From Pseudomonadota bacterium (lineage in GTDB: Bacteria > Pseudomonadota > Alphaproteobacteria > Caulobacterales > Caulobacteraceae): a DNA stretch of 14,066 nucleotides. Position numbers and translations under genes: made by a program. Position 1 is the first letter of the stretch, and each line of letters opens with the position of its first letter. The notes under the pieces were generated by a model, which did not search any database, had not been told where the DNA came from, and saw nothing but the letters and a program-made list of their open reading frames with translations. Shown in pieces: positions 5,425-12,219 of the stretch. The stretch spans positions 1-14,066 of the forward strand of contig JAEYWU010000098.1 in the NCBI GenBank assembly GCA_023428785.1, written 5' to 3'.

Positions 5425-5453
5425 AGGTAACGACTCCCCGACCCGGACCGCGA

Positions 5454-5783
5454 ATGCCCAACGAACGTCCAGGTGATCAAGGCGGCGGCCTCGGCGCCGC
5501 TACCGTCACCGAGACAAAACCCAAGGTTCAGAAGCCCTCGCTGTACCGGGTGCTGATCCTCAACGATGACTACACGCCGATGGAATTCGTCGTGTACGTC
5601 CTTGAGCGCTTCTTTGCGAAGTCGCGCGAGGACGCGACGCGCATCATGCTGCACGTCCATCAGCACGGGGTCGGGGTGTGCGGCGTCTTCACCTACGAAG
5701 TCGCCGAAACCAAGGTTGCGCAGGTCCTGGAGACCGCCCGCCACCACCAGCATCCGCTGCAATGCACCATGGAGAAGGACTAA
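5454..5783 (+). CDS. clpS: ClpS, ATP-dependent Clp protease adaptor
   Basis: This 109-residue adaptor recognises proteins with N-degron residues (bulky hydrophobic N-termini) and delivers them to ClpA for degradation by ClpAP. Visible features: a flexible N-terminal extension of about 27 residues that engages ClpA, then the core LILNDDYTPMEFVVYVL at 34-50. The ligand-pocket residues by alignment are Asn37, Asp39 and His69, with gating Met43. The conserved IMLHVHQHGVGVCGVFTYEVAETK and the C-terminal HPLQCTMEKD complete the family pattern. The ribosome-binding site is weak. clpA starts four bases after the stop, so the two form an operon and the stoichiometry may rely on coupled translation. 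Confidence 0.96.
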   Translation: MPNERPGDQGGGLGAATVTETKPKVQKPSLYRVLILNDDYTPMEFVVYVLERFFAKSREDATRIMLHVHQHGVGVCGVFTYEVAETKVAQVLETARHHQHPLQCTMEKD

Positions 5784-5787
5784 GTCG

Positions 5788-8103
5788 TTGCCCTCATTCT
5801 CGCGTCCGCTCGAAGATACCCTGCACCGGGCCGTTGCCCTGGCAAACGCCCGCAGCCACGAGTACGCGACCCTCGAGCACCTGCTTCTGGCGCTCGTCGA
5901 AGACCCGGACGCCTCGGCGGTGATGACCGCCTGCGGCGTGAACCTGCAGTCGCTCGCGGCCTCTCTCACCACCTACATCGACCATGACCTGGCCGCGCTC
6001 GCCGTCTCGAACGGCGAAGACGCCAAGCCGACAGCCGGCTTCCAGCGCGTGATCCAGCGCGCCGTGATCCACGTTCAGTCCTCCGGCCGCGAAGAAGTCA
6101 CCGGCGCCAATGTGCTGGTCGCCATCTTCTCGGAGCGCGAAAGCCACGCCGCCTACTTCCTGCAGGAGCAGGACATGAGCCGGTATGACGCGGTGAACTA
6201 CATCGCCCACGGCATCGCCAAGAAAGGCGGCCAGGGCGAGACCCGGCCCGTGCGCGGGTCCTCCCCCTCTCCGTCCGACGAGGGCGGCGAGGAAAAGGCC
6301 GCCGTGAAGAAGGGCGACGAGGCGCTGGCGACCTACTGCGTCGACCTCAACGCCAAGTCCCGCGAAGGCAAGGTCGATCCGCTGATCGGCCGCCACGCCG
6401 AGGTCGAGCGTTCGATCCAGGTCCTGTGCCGCCGCACCAAGAACAACCCGCTGCTGGTCGGCGACCCGGGCGTCGGCAAGACAGCCATCGCCGAGGGCCT
6501 CGCCCGCAAGATCGAGGATGGCGAGGTCCCCGACGTCCTGTCCGGCGCGACCATCTATGCGCTCGACATGGGCGCCCTGCTGGCCGGGACCCGCTATCGC
6601 GGCGACTTCGAGGAGCGTCTCAAGCAGGTCGTCAAGGAACTCGAACAGCACGAGGACGCGATCCTCTTCATCGACGAGATCCACACGGTGATCGGCGCGG
6701 GCGCAACCTCGGGCGGGGCCATGGACGCCTCCAACCTGCTCAAGCCCGCGCTTGCTTCCGGCACCCTGCGCTGCATGGGGTCGACGACCTATAAGGAGTA
6801 TCGCCAGCACTTCGAGAAGGACCGGGCCCTCGTCCGGCGCTTCCAGAAGATCGACGTCAACGAGCCGACGCTGGAAGATACGATCAAGATCCTGAAGGGT
6901 CTGAAGTCGTACTACGAAACCTTCCACCGGCTTCGCTACACGGACGCCGCCATCAAGTCGGCGGTCGAGCTGTCGGCCCGCTACATCACCGACCGCAAGC
7001 TGCCAGACAAGGCGATCGACGTGATCGACGAGGCGGGGGCCAGCCAGATGCTGCTCGCTCCGTCCAAGCGCAAGAAGGTCATCGGACAGAAGGAAATCGA
7101 GGCCGTCATCGCCAAGATGGCGCGTATCCCGCCGAAGTCGATCTCCAAGTCCGACGTCGAGGCGCTCAAGAACCTTGAGGAAGACCTGAAGGGCGCCGTC
7201 TTCGGTCAGCCGGACGCCATCGCACAGCTGTCGTCAGCCATTAAGCTGGCCCGTGCGGGCCTGCGTGATCCGAACAAGCCGATCGGATCGTACCTGTTCT
7301 CGGGCCCGACCGGCGTCGGCAAGACCGAGGCCGCCAAGCAACTCGCCGCCACGCTCGGCATCGAGATGCTGCGCTTCGACATGTCGGAATACATGGAACG
7401 GCACACCGTCAGCCGCCTGATCGGCGCGCCTCCGGGCTATGTCGGCCATGACCAGGGCGGCCTGCTGACCGACGCCGTCGACCAGCATCCGCACGCGGTC
7501 GTCCTGCTGGACGAAATCGAGAAGGCCCACCCCGACGTCTACAACATCCTGCTCCAGGTAATGGACAACGGGACCCTGACCGACGCGGTCGGCAAGACGG
7601 TCGATTTCAGGAACGTCGTGCTGATCATGACCACCAACGCCGGCGCCGCGGACAACGCCCGCGCCTCCATCGGCTTTGGCCGGGGCAAGGTCGAGGGTGA
7701 GGACGAGAAAGCCATCCAGCGCCTGTTCACGCCCGAGTTCAGGAACCGTCTCGACGCGGTCGTGGCCTTCAAGGCCCTGACGCCCGAAATTATCCGCATG
7801 GTCGTGCGCAAATTCATCAAGCAGCTGGAAACCCAGCTGGCCGACCGCAACGTCACCATCGCCCTTTCGGACGAGGCGGCGGACTGGCTGGCGGAGAACG
7901 GCTTCGACGAGCTTTACGGCGCCCGGCCTCTGGCCCGGGTCATCCAGGAGCACATCAAGCAGCCCCTGGCCGACGACATCCTGTTCGGTCGCCTGACGCG
8001 CGGCGGCCATGTCGGCGTGGTCCTGAAGGACGGAAAGATCGCCTTCGAGATCAAGGGATCTGAAGACAAGGCCAAGGCCGAGAAGGCCGAAGCTGCAGAC
8101 TGA
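5788..8103 (+). CDS. clpA: ClpA, ATP-binding subunit of ClpAP protease
   Basis: The 771-residue AAA+ unfoldase assembles as a hexamer on ClpP and threads substrates into it. Order of domains: Clp-N repeats (about 1-145, opening PSFSRPLEDTLHRAVALA), a charged linker, D1 with Walker A GDPGVGKT at 225-232 and Walker B ILFIDE at 292-297, then D2 with Walker A GPTGVGKT at 506-513 and Walker B VLLDE at 572-576. The ClpP-docking loop is Ile628-Gly-Phe630. The sensor region NGFDELYGARPLARVI and an acidic/lysine tail end the protein. It lacks the long coiled-coil middle domain of ClpB. The start is the TTG at 5788, supported by AAGGA at 5775-5779 inside the end of clpS and by the family N-terminus; the frame stays open further upstream but there it only overlaps clpS. 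Confidence 0.96.
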   Translation: MPSFSRPLEDTLHRAVALANARSHEYATLEHLLLALVEDPDASAVMTACGVNLQSLAASLTTYIDHDLAALAVSNGEDAKPTAGFQRVIQRAVIHVQSSGREEVTGANVLVAIFSERESHAAYFLQEQDMSRYDAVNYIAHGIAKKGGQGETRPVRGSSPSPSDEGGEEKAAVKKGDEALATYCVDLNAKSREGKVDPLIGRHAEVERSIQVLCRRTKNNPLLVGDPGVGKTAIAEGLARKIEDGEVPDVLSGATIYALDMGALLAGTRYRGDFEERLKQVVKELEQHEDAILFIDEIHTVIGAGATSGGAMDASNLLKPALASGTLRCMGSTTYKEYRQHFEKDRALVRRFQKIDVNEPTLEDTIKILKGLKSYYETFHRLRYTDAAIKSAVELSARYITDRKLPDKAIDVIDEAGASQMLLAPSKRKKVIGQKEIEAVIAKMARIPPKSISKSDVEALKNLEEDLKGAVFGQPDAIAQLSSAIKLARAGLRDPNKPIGSYLFSGPTGVGKTEAAKQLAATLGIEMLRFDMSEYMERHTVSRLIGAPPGYVGHDQGGLLTDAVDQHPHAVVLLDEIEKAHPDVYNILLQVMDNGTLTDAVGKTVDFRNVVLIMTTNAGAADNARASIGFGRGKVEGEDEKAIQRLFTPEFRNRLDAVVAFKALTPEIIRMVVRKFIKQLETQLADRNVTIALSDEAADWLAENGFDELYGARPLARVIQEHIKQPLADDILFGRLTRGGHVGVVLKDGKIAFEIKGSEDKAKAEKAEAAD

Positions 8104-8114
8104 TCCGGCGCTGG

Positions 8115-8130
8115 CCGACCTTCGGGTCGG
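8115..8130 (+). other. UUCG-capped hairpin after clpA
   Basis: CCGACC-TTCG-GGTCGG is a perfect 6-base-pair stem with a very stable UUCG tetraloop, 12 bases after the clpA stop. No T-run follows, so it more likely protects the 3' end of the mRNA or aids Rho-linked ending than acts as an intrinsic terminator. Confidence 0.5.
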
Positions 8131-8139
8131 ACCGCGCCT

Positions 8140-8159
8140 CCTTGAATGACCATTCAAGG
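8140..8159. promoter_or_regulatory. TetR-operator-like palindrome
   Basis: CCTTGAATG-AC-CATTCAAGG has perfect 9-base arms around a 2-base centre. The TGAATG...CATTCA core is the style of many TetR-family operators. It lies about 70 bases upstream of the membrane-protein gene at 8228 and just before a possible -35 (TTGCCG, 8166-8171). No TetR gene is in the window, so the cognate regulator would be elsewhere. Confidence 0.5.
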
Positions 8160-8165
8160 CAAGCG

Positions 8166-8195
8166 TTGCCGCACGGTGAAAACCGTGGTTACCCT
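8166..8195 (+). promoter_or_regulatory. Possible promoter with hairpin in the spacer
   Basis: TTGCCG (8166-8171) and TACCCT (8190-8195) could be -35 and -10 elements with an 18-base spacer for the gene at 8228. The spacer holds CACGGT-GAAA-ACCGTG (8172-8187), a perfect 6-base-pair inverted repeat with a GNRA tetraloop if transcribed. The -10 match is weak; an alternative is that the whole stretch is transcribed as structured RNA from the clpA side. Confidence 0.3.
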
Positions 8196-8227
8196 ACCCT
8201 TGTTCGATTGATCCTTGGGAGGGGACA

Positions 8228-8683
8228 ATGACCGACGACATCGCGCCCGCGTCTGGCGGCCCGCCTTGGCACCTCTGGGTGGTGGGCATTCTGGCCCTGC
8301 TCTGGAATGGCTTCGGCGCTTTTGACTTCATCATGACCACGACTCAGGGCGAGTCCTATATGCGCTGGTCAGGCATGAGCGACGACATGATCGCCTATTT
8401 CAACGCCATGCCGGCCTGGATGTACGCCCCGTGGATCGCGGGCGTGTGGGGCGCGGTCCTGGGCACGATCGCTCTCTTGATGCGCCGCCGCTGGGCTGTC
8501 CTGCTCTTCGTAGTGTCCTTCCTGGGCGCGCTGATCAGCCTGATCTACGGCTTCATTAATCCGATGCCCCAGCTTCCGGCCGGGATGGAAATCATGAAGT
8601 TCATGCCGTGGGTCATCGTCGCGATCGCCGGCTTCCTGTGGTGGTACGCCACGACCATGGCCCGGCGCGGCGTGCTGCGTTGA
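8228..8683 (+). CDS. Four-helix integral membrane protein of unknown function
   Basis: The 151-residue product has likely membrane helices at about 14-36, 64-85, 88-110 and 125-144, with a basic RRR cluster at 86-88 facing the cytoplasm and a short polar loop rich in Met (YMRWSGMSDDMIAYFNAMPAWMY) between helices 1 and 2. No catalytic motif is visible. Proteins of this size opening with PPWHLWVVGILALLWNGFGAFDF are widespread in Sphingomonadales and Caulobacterales and are usually labelled hypothetical, sometimes loosely 'sugar transporter', which the sequence does not support. The ribosome-binding site GGGAGGGG ends four bases before ATG. A perfect palindrome and possible promoter lie upstream. 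Confidence 0.85.
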   Translation: MTDDIAPASGGPPWHLWVVGILALLWNGFGAFDFIMTTTQGESYMRWSGMSDDMIAYFNAMPAWMYAPWIAGVWGAVLGTIALLMRRRWAVLLFVVSFLGALISLIYGFINPMPQLPAGMEIMKFMPWVIVAIAGFLWWYATTMARRGVLR

Positions 8684-8712
8684 CCGGCTGACGACGGGGC
8701 CAAACAAGGCTA

Positions 8713-8740
8713 AGGGGCGCGGGTGAAAGCCCGCGCCCCT
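8713..8740 (+). other. Hairpin enclosing the start of the RluA-type gene (regulatory hairpin or terminator)
   Basis: An 11-base-pair perfect GC-rich stem (8713-8723 with 8730-8740) has the loop TGAAAG and is followed by TGTTCTGTT. The Shine-Dalgarno AAGGGG (8712-8717) and the GTG start (8723-8725) lie within or at the edge of the stem. It may end transcription of the upstream membrane-protein gene, hide the start of the next one, or both. Confidence 0.6.
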
Positions 8741-9451
8741 GTTCTGTTGAGCGACGACGACAAGGCCTTTGTCCGCTCACGCGTCCTGTTCCAGGATTCC
8801 CACGTCCTGGTTCTCGACAAGCCCGCGGGCCTGTCCAGCCAGGGCGGCCGCATCCAGGCCCACACGCTCGATGATCTTCTGTGGGCCTTCGCCCGCTCAA
8901 ACGGCAAGCGGCCCGAACTGGTCCATCGGCTCGACCGAGACACCTCGGGCGTTATCCTGGCAGGCAAGACCAAGCCGGCGCTTGGCTTCCTCGGCAAGGC
9001 GGTCCAGGACCGCAAGCTGAAGAAGACCTATCTCGCCCTCGTCGGCGGCGGAGCGCCCGAGCCGGCGTCCGGCGACATCCGTCTGGCGCTGCGCCGTGAA
9101 GAGATCGGCCGGGAATCCTACATGCGCGCCCTGCCCGAGGGTCACGCGGACGCCCAGCCCAGCCACAGCCACTACCGGACCCTGGCATCCAACGACGAAG
9201 CCGCGCTGGTCGAGCTGGAACCGCTGACCGGCCGGATGCATCAGTTGCGGGTCCATCTGGCCGCGATCGGACGGCCGATCCTTGGCGACGCGCGCTATGG
9301 CGGCTCCCTGACGGCCGGCGGCGCCTCTGTGCCCCGCCTGATGCTGCACGCCTCGCGGCTCGACTTTCCCCACCCCGAGGGCGGCCGCAAGAAGGTTGAG
9401 GCCGCCCTGCCAGATGATTTCGCCGAGGTGCGCGCCCGCCTGGGTCTGTAG
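8723..9451 (+). CDS. RluA-family pseudouridine synthase
   Basis: The 242-residue enzyme converts specific uridines of rRNA or tRNA to pseudouridine. The catalytic motif HRLDRDTSG is at 68-76 with nucleophile Asp71. Other family landmarks are VLVLDKPAGLSSQGG at 28-42, KLKKTYLALV, and the C-terminal LVELEPLTGRMHQLRVHLAAIGRPILGDARYGG split as ELEPLTGRMHQLRVH and RPILGDARYGG. There is no N-terminal S4 RNA-binding domain, so it is of the shorter RluA/RluC-like kind; the target site cannot be told. GTG 8723 has a good Shine-Dalgarno but sits in a strong hairpin; a TTG at 8747 would begin MSDDDKAFVRSRV, which also looks like a natural N-terminus, so the start is uncertain. Confidence 0.93.
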   Translation: MKARAPVLLSDDDKAFVRSRVLFQDSHVLVLDKPAGLSSQGGRIQAHTLDDLLWAFARSNGKRPELVHRLDRDTSGVILAGKTKPALGFLGKAVQDRKLKKTYLALVGGGAPEPASGDIRLALRREEIGRESYMRALPEGHADAQPSHSHYRTLASNDEAALVELEPLTGRMHQLRVHLAAIGRPILGDARYGGSLTAGGASVPRLMLHASRLDFPHPEGGRKKVEAALPDDFAEVRARLGL

Positions 9452-9513
9452 TTCGCCCGACGGAACCCGCGCCGCCGCAACTTCGCTCTAGTTGGCAACA
9501 AGGAGTCCGCTTC

Positions 9514-10014
9514 ATGAAAGCCGCCGCCCTCATCGCCTCCGCAGCCCTGGCCCTGACCGGCTGCGCCTCGCTGGCTCCCTATGGCCCCCAGACCGCCCAG
9601 AACGGTCAGGGCTATTCGGAATACCGGATTGAGTCCGATCGCTGGCGCGTCACCTATTCCGGCGTGGGCGCGCCCGGGCCGGTGGCCGACTACGCCCTGC
9701 TGCGCGCCGCCGATCTCACGGTGGAGAACGGCTTCGACTGGTTCGAGGTCACACAGCGCTACATCGACGGCCGACCGGACTCCGCCGGTGGCGTACGACC
9801 CAGCCTCGGCGTCGGCTACGGTTCGGGACGCTACAGCGGGCCCTACGGCCGATACTCATCCTCAGGCGTCGGTGTGGGCGTGGGCCTGAATTTCCAGGGC
9901 CCCTCGCCGACCTCCACGACGCTCGAGATCATCATGGGCCGCGGTGAGACGCCCGGCCGGCCCGAGGCCTATGACGCCCGCGGCGTCCAGCAGAGCCTCA
10001 GGGCGCGGTTCTGA
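9514..10014 (+). CDS. Small lipoprotein, CC0125/CC1285-like
   Basis: The 166-residue product has a lipoprotein leader with lipobox LTGC (Cys17). The mature part contains YGPQTAQNGQGYSEYRIE, a WRVTYSG strand, DYALLRAADLTVENGFDWFEV, a Gly/Ser/Tyr-rich repeat-like region at about 99-124, then GVGLNF and TTLEIIMGRGETP. This order matches a lipoprotein family known from Caulobacter (CC0125/CC1285) with no known function. AGGAG at 9501-9505 gives a well-placed ribosome-binding site, and a GANTC site overlaps it. The last 17 bases overlap the 3' end of the opposite-strand gene. Confidence 0.82.
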   Translation: MKAAALIASAALALTGCASLAPYGPQTAQNGQGYSEYRIESDRWRVTYSGVGAPGPVADYALLRAADLTVENGFDWFEVTQRYIDGRPDSAGGVRPSLGVGYGSGRYSGPYGRYSSSGVGVGVGLNFQGPSPTSTTLEIIMGRGETPGRPEAYDARGVQQSLRARF

Positions 10015-11221
10015 GGGCCCGGGCGCTGTCCTCGATCGTCCCGTCTCCCGCCGGAAGTTCAATCCCAAGCAGGCGCCCCAGAAGCGGCTGGACGTCGACA
10101 CTGTCCATCTCGGGCAGGCGCACAGCCGGCTCGAACGAGGGGCCCCAGGCCACAAAGAGCGCCTGCATCTCCACGGCATCCGGGTCGAACCCGTGCGTCC
10201 CCGCGCGCACGCGCGCCGGATCGGTGCGGCCACGCATTCCGGCCGTGTATCCCAGCTCCGAAAGGCAGACGACCGGCGCGATCCGGCGGTGCGTCCCATA
10301 GGCGAAGCGTTCGGGCAGGTCCTCGCGCCGCCAGCAGTCCATGTGCTCGGGATCGCGCGCCAGCGCCTCGTCCAGCTCGCCTTCGCGTCCCTCGACCGGC
10401 CGGATAAAGGCCAGCGGACCATAGGTGAAGACGTCCACCGCCTGGGCCGGGATCCAGTCATCCACCCAGGCGATCCGCTCGCCCGAGGTCGACGCCATGC
10501 CATGGTCCGCCACCAGGATTAGATCCGCCTGCATCCCCTGCGCCTCCAGCCCCGCCAGGAGCGCGGCCACGGCGGCGTCGACCTCGGCGATGGCGGCGTT
10601 CACCTCGTCCGAATCCGGCCCGTGGTGATGTCCCTGGGTGTCGACGATGTCGAAATAGAGGGTCGCGAAGCCCGGACGCTCTTCGGGCGGCAGGCGCAGC
10701 CAGCCCAGCAGCAGGTTCACCCGGGCCCTCGAGGTAATGCTCTGTTCGAACGGCAGCCAGTAGGTCGGCCGCTGGCCCCGCACGGCCGCCTCGGATCCGG
10801 GCCAGAACAGGGTCGCAGACGTCACGCCCGCGCGTTCCGCTGTCACCCAGATTGGCTCCCCGTCGTTCCACCAGACGGGGTCCATGACCTCATCACGTGC
10901 GCCCATGCTGAAGGTCCGACCCGGCAGCTCAGGGTCCTGCATGGTGTTGTAGACCAGGCCGTGATGGTCCGGGTGCAGGCCCGTGGCCAGGGTGTAGAAG
11001 TTGGGGAAGGTCACCGTCGGGAAGGACGGCCGCATGCCGCCCTCCGCCACCGCGCCCTCGGCGGCCAGGCGGCTCAGCGTCGGGGTCAGGCCGCGATCCA
11101 TATAGTCCGCGCGAAACCCGTCGATGCCGATCAGGATCACCGGCCTGTCGGCGGCGCGCTGGGCCAGCGTCGGGCCGGCGCAGAAAAGGGACAGGATCAG
11201 GGCGGCGAGAAAACGGATCAT
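9998..11221 (-). CDS. Nucleotide pyrophosphatase/phosphodiesterase (NPP) family enzyme, exported
   Basis: The 407-residue protein has a Sec signal peptide (cleavage after TLA, about residue 20) and the alkaline-phosphatase-superfamily fold of NPPs, which hydrolyse nucleotide or lipid phosphodiesters using two metal ions and a threonine nucleophile. By family alignment the metal ligands are Asp34 (IGIDGFRADY), Thr71 in PTVTFPNFY (nucleophile), Asp194 and His198 (DIVDTQGHHHGP), Asp239-His240 (VADHGM) and His343 (GTHGFDP). All are present, so it should be active, with two zinc ions in the periplasm. The length is typical of bacterial NPPs such as the Xanthomonas enzyme. The substrate is not determinable. 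It diverges from the ABC exporter genes (104 bases between starts). Confidence 0.92.
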   Translation of the reverse strand: MIRFLAALILSLFCAGPTLAQRAADRPVILIGIDGFRADYMDRGLTPTLSRLAAEGAVAEGGMRPSFPTVTFPNFYTLATGLHPDHHGLVYNTMQDPELPGRTFSMGARDEVMDPVWWNDGEPIWVTAERAGVTSATLFWPGSEAAVRGQRPTYWLPFEQSITSRARVNLLLGWLRLPPEERPGFATLYFDIVDTQGHHHGPDSDEVNAAIAEVDAAVAALLAGLEAQGMQADLILVADHGMASTSGERIAWVDDWIPAQAVDVFTYGPLAFIRPVEGREGELDEALARDPEHMDCWRREDLPERFAYGTHRRIAPVVCLSELGYTAGMRGRTDPARVRAGTHGFDPDAVEMQALFVAWGPSFEPAVRLPEMDSVDVQPLLGRLLGIELPAGDGTIEDSARALRTAP

Positions 11222-11325
11222 GCCCCGCTTCTAGCGGCGCTTTGCAACGGAGCAACGACGCGGGTGACGAAGGTTTAATCCCGCACACGCTTGCCGTGCA
11301 GGCCAATCCCGGCGACGGTCCCTCC

Positions 11326-12219
11326 ATGACGGCGATCCTCACCGCGACGAATCTCACCAAGACCTATGGCGACGTCCATGCGCTGGACGGCCTGACCCTC
11401 GAGGCGCCCGGCGGCGGCGTCTACGGGGTGCTGGGCCCCAACGGCGCTGGCAAGTCGACCCTGTTCCGGATCTGGCTTGGCCTGATCAGGCCGACCTCCG
11501 GCGAGGCGACGGTCCTGGGCGGCGCCCCCGGCCAGCCGCGCCGGATCGGCTCGATGATCGAGACGCCGCGCTTCCATCCCTTCCTGACCGCTCGCGACAC
11601 CCTGCAGATGCTCAGCATCGCCGGGGGCCTGAAGGGCGACATGAAAGAGGTCGACGGCCTGCTTGAGCGCGTCGGCCTGACCGAGGCCGCAGGCCGCAAG
11701 GTGAAGGGCTTCTCGGTCGGCATGCACCAGAGGCTGGGCGTGGCCGCGGCCCTGTTGGGCTCGCCCTCCATGATCATCCTCGACGAGCCGACCAGCGGCA
11801 TGGACCCCATGGGCATCAACGAGATGCGCGCCCTGATACGGTCCCTGGCCGACAACGACGGCGTCTCGGTGGTCCTGGCCAGCCACCAGTTGCATGAGGT
11901 CCAGAAGATCTGCGACCGCGTCGCCATCCTCAACAAGGGCAAGCTGGCCGCCGAGGGCAAGGTGTCCGAACTGATCGGCGGCGCGGGCGGCGAACGCCTG
12001 CGCCTCTCGGTCAGCCAGCCGGCCCAGGTCGCCGCCCTCCTGGGCGAGACCGCGGAAGCCACCAGCGACGCCGTGCTTGTCCGGCTGGCCCGGGCGGACG
12101 CGCCTGCCCTCATTCGCCGGCTGGCCGGCGAGGGCGCCGACATCTTCGAAGCGCGCTGGGTCGGGGCCGACCTCGAGGCCGTGTTCATGCAGGAAACTGG
12201 AGGTCAGGATGCTCGCTGA
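11326..12219 (+). CDS. ABC transporter ATP-binding protein
   Basis: The 297-residue ATPase powers the permease encoded next. Visible motifs: an A-loop Tyr14, Walker A GPNGAGKST at 37-45, signature-like FSVGM at 129-133 in place of the usual LSGGQ, Walker B MIILDEP at 149-155, D-loop SGMDP and switch His187 (ASHQLHEV). The C-terminal 80 or so residues (RLRLSVSQPAQVAALLGE onward) form the regulatory tail seen in CcmA/BcrA-type exporters. ATG 11326 starts the normal family N-terminus MTAILTATNLTKTYG; an upstream in-frame start at 11242 would add 28 residues without family support. The end overlaps the permease start by 11 bases, indicating translational coupling. The exported substrate is unknown. 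Confidence 0.93.
   Translation: MTAILTATNLTKTYGDVHALDGLTLEAPGGGVYGVLGPNGAGKSTLFRIWLGLIRPTSGEATVLGGAPGQPRRIGSMIETPRFHPFLTARDTLQMLSIAGGLKGDMKEVDGLLERVGLTEAAGRKVKGFSVGMHQRLGVAAALLGSPSMIILDEPTSGMDPMGINEMRALIRSLADNDGVSVVLASHQLHEVQKICDRVAILNKGKLAAEGKVSELIGGAGGERLRLSVSQPAQVAALLGETAEATSDAVLVRLARADAPALIRRLAGEGADIFEARWVGADLEAVFMQETGGQDAR

Noticed and set aside
5387..5425. CTTG at 5387-5390 paired with CCTATCT as a heat-shock promoter
   Set aside because: The spacer would be 27 bases, too long; CTTC at 5397-5400 with a 17-base spacer was preferred despite one mismatch.
5566..5787. Upstream extension of the clpA frame over clpS
   Set aside because: The extension overlaps clpS in another frame and does not look like Clp protein. 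The family N-terminus begins at the TTG at 5788, which has a ribosome-binding site.
5794..6927. Long minus-strand frame opposite clpA (377 codons), and 7234-8157 likewise
   Set aside because: These are antisense to a strongly conserved gene, with His/Asp/Gly/Leu-rich low-information translations typical of the reverse complement of AAA+ coding sequence.
11242..11325. 28-residue N-terminal extension of the ABC ATPase
   Set aside because: The extension is not part of the family and would reach back to within 20 bases of the divergent phosphodiesterase start; the family N-terminus begins at 11326.
12077..12208. Upstream extension of the permease frame
   Set aside because: It overlaps the ATPase gene and lacks hydrophobic or family features. 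ATG 12209 has a strong Shine-Dalgarno.
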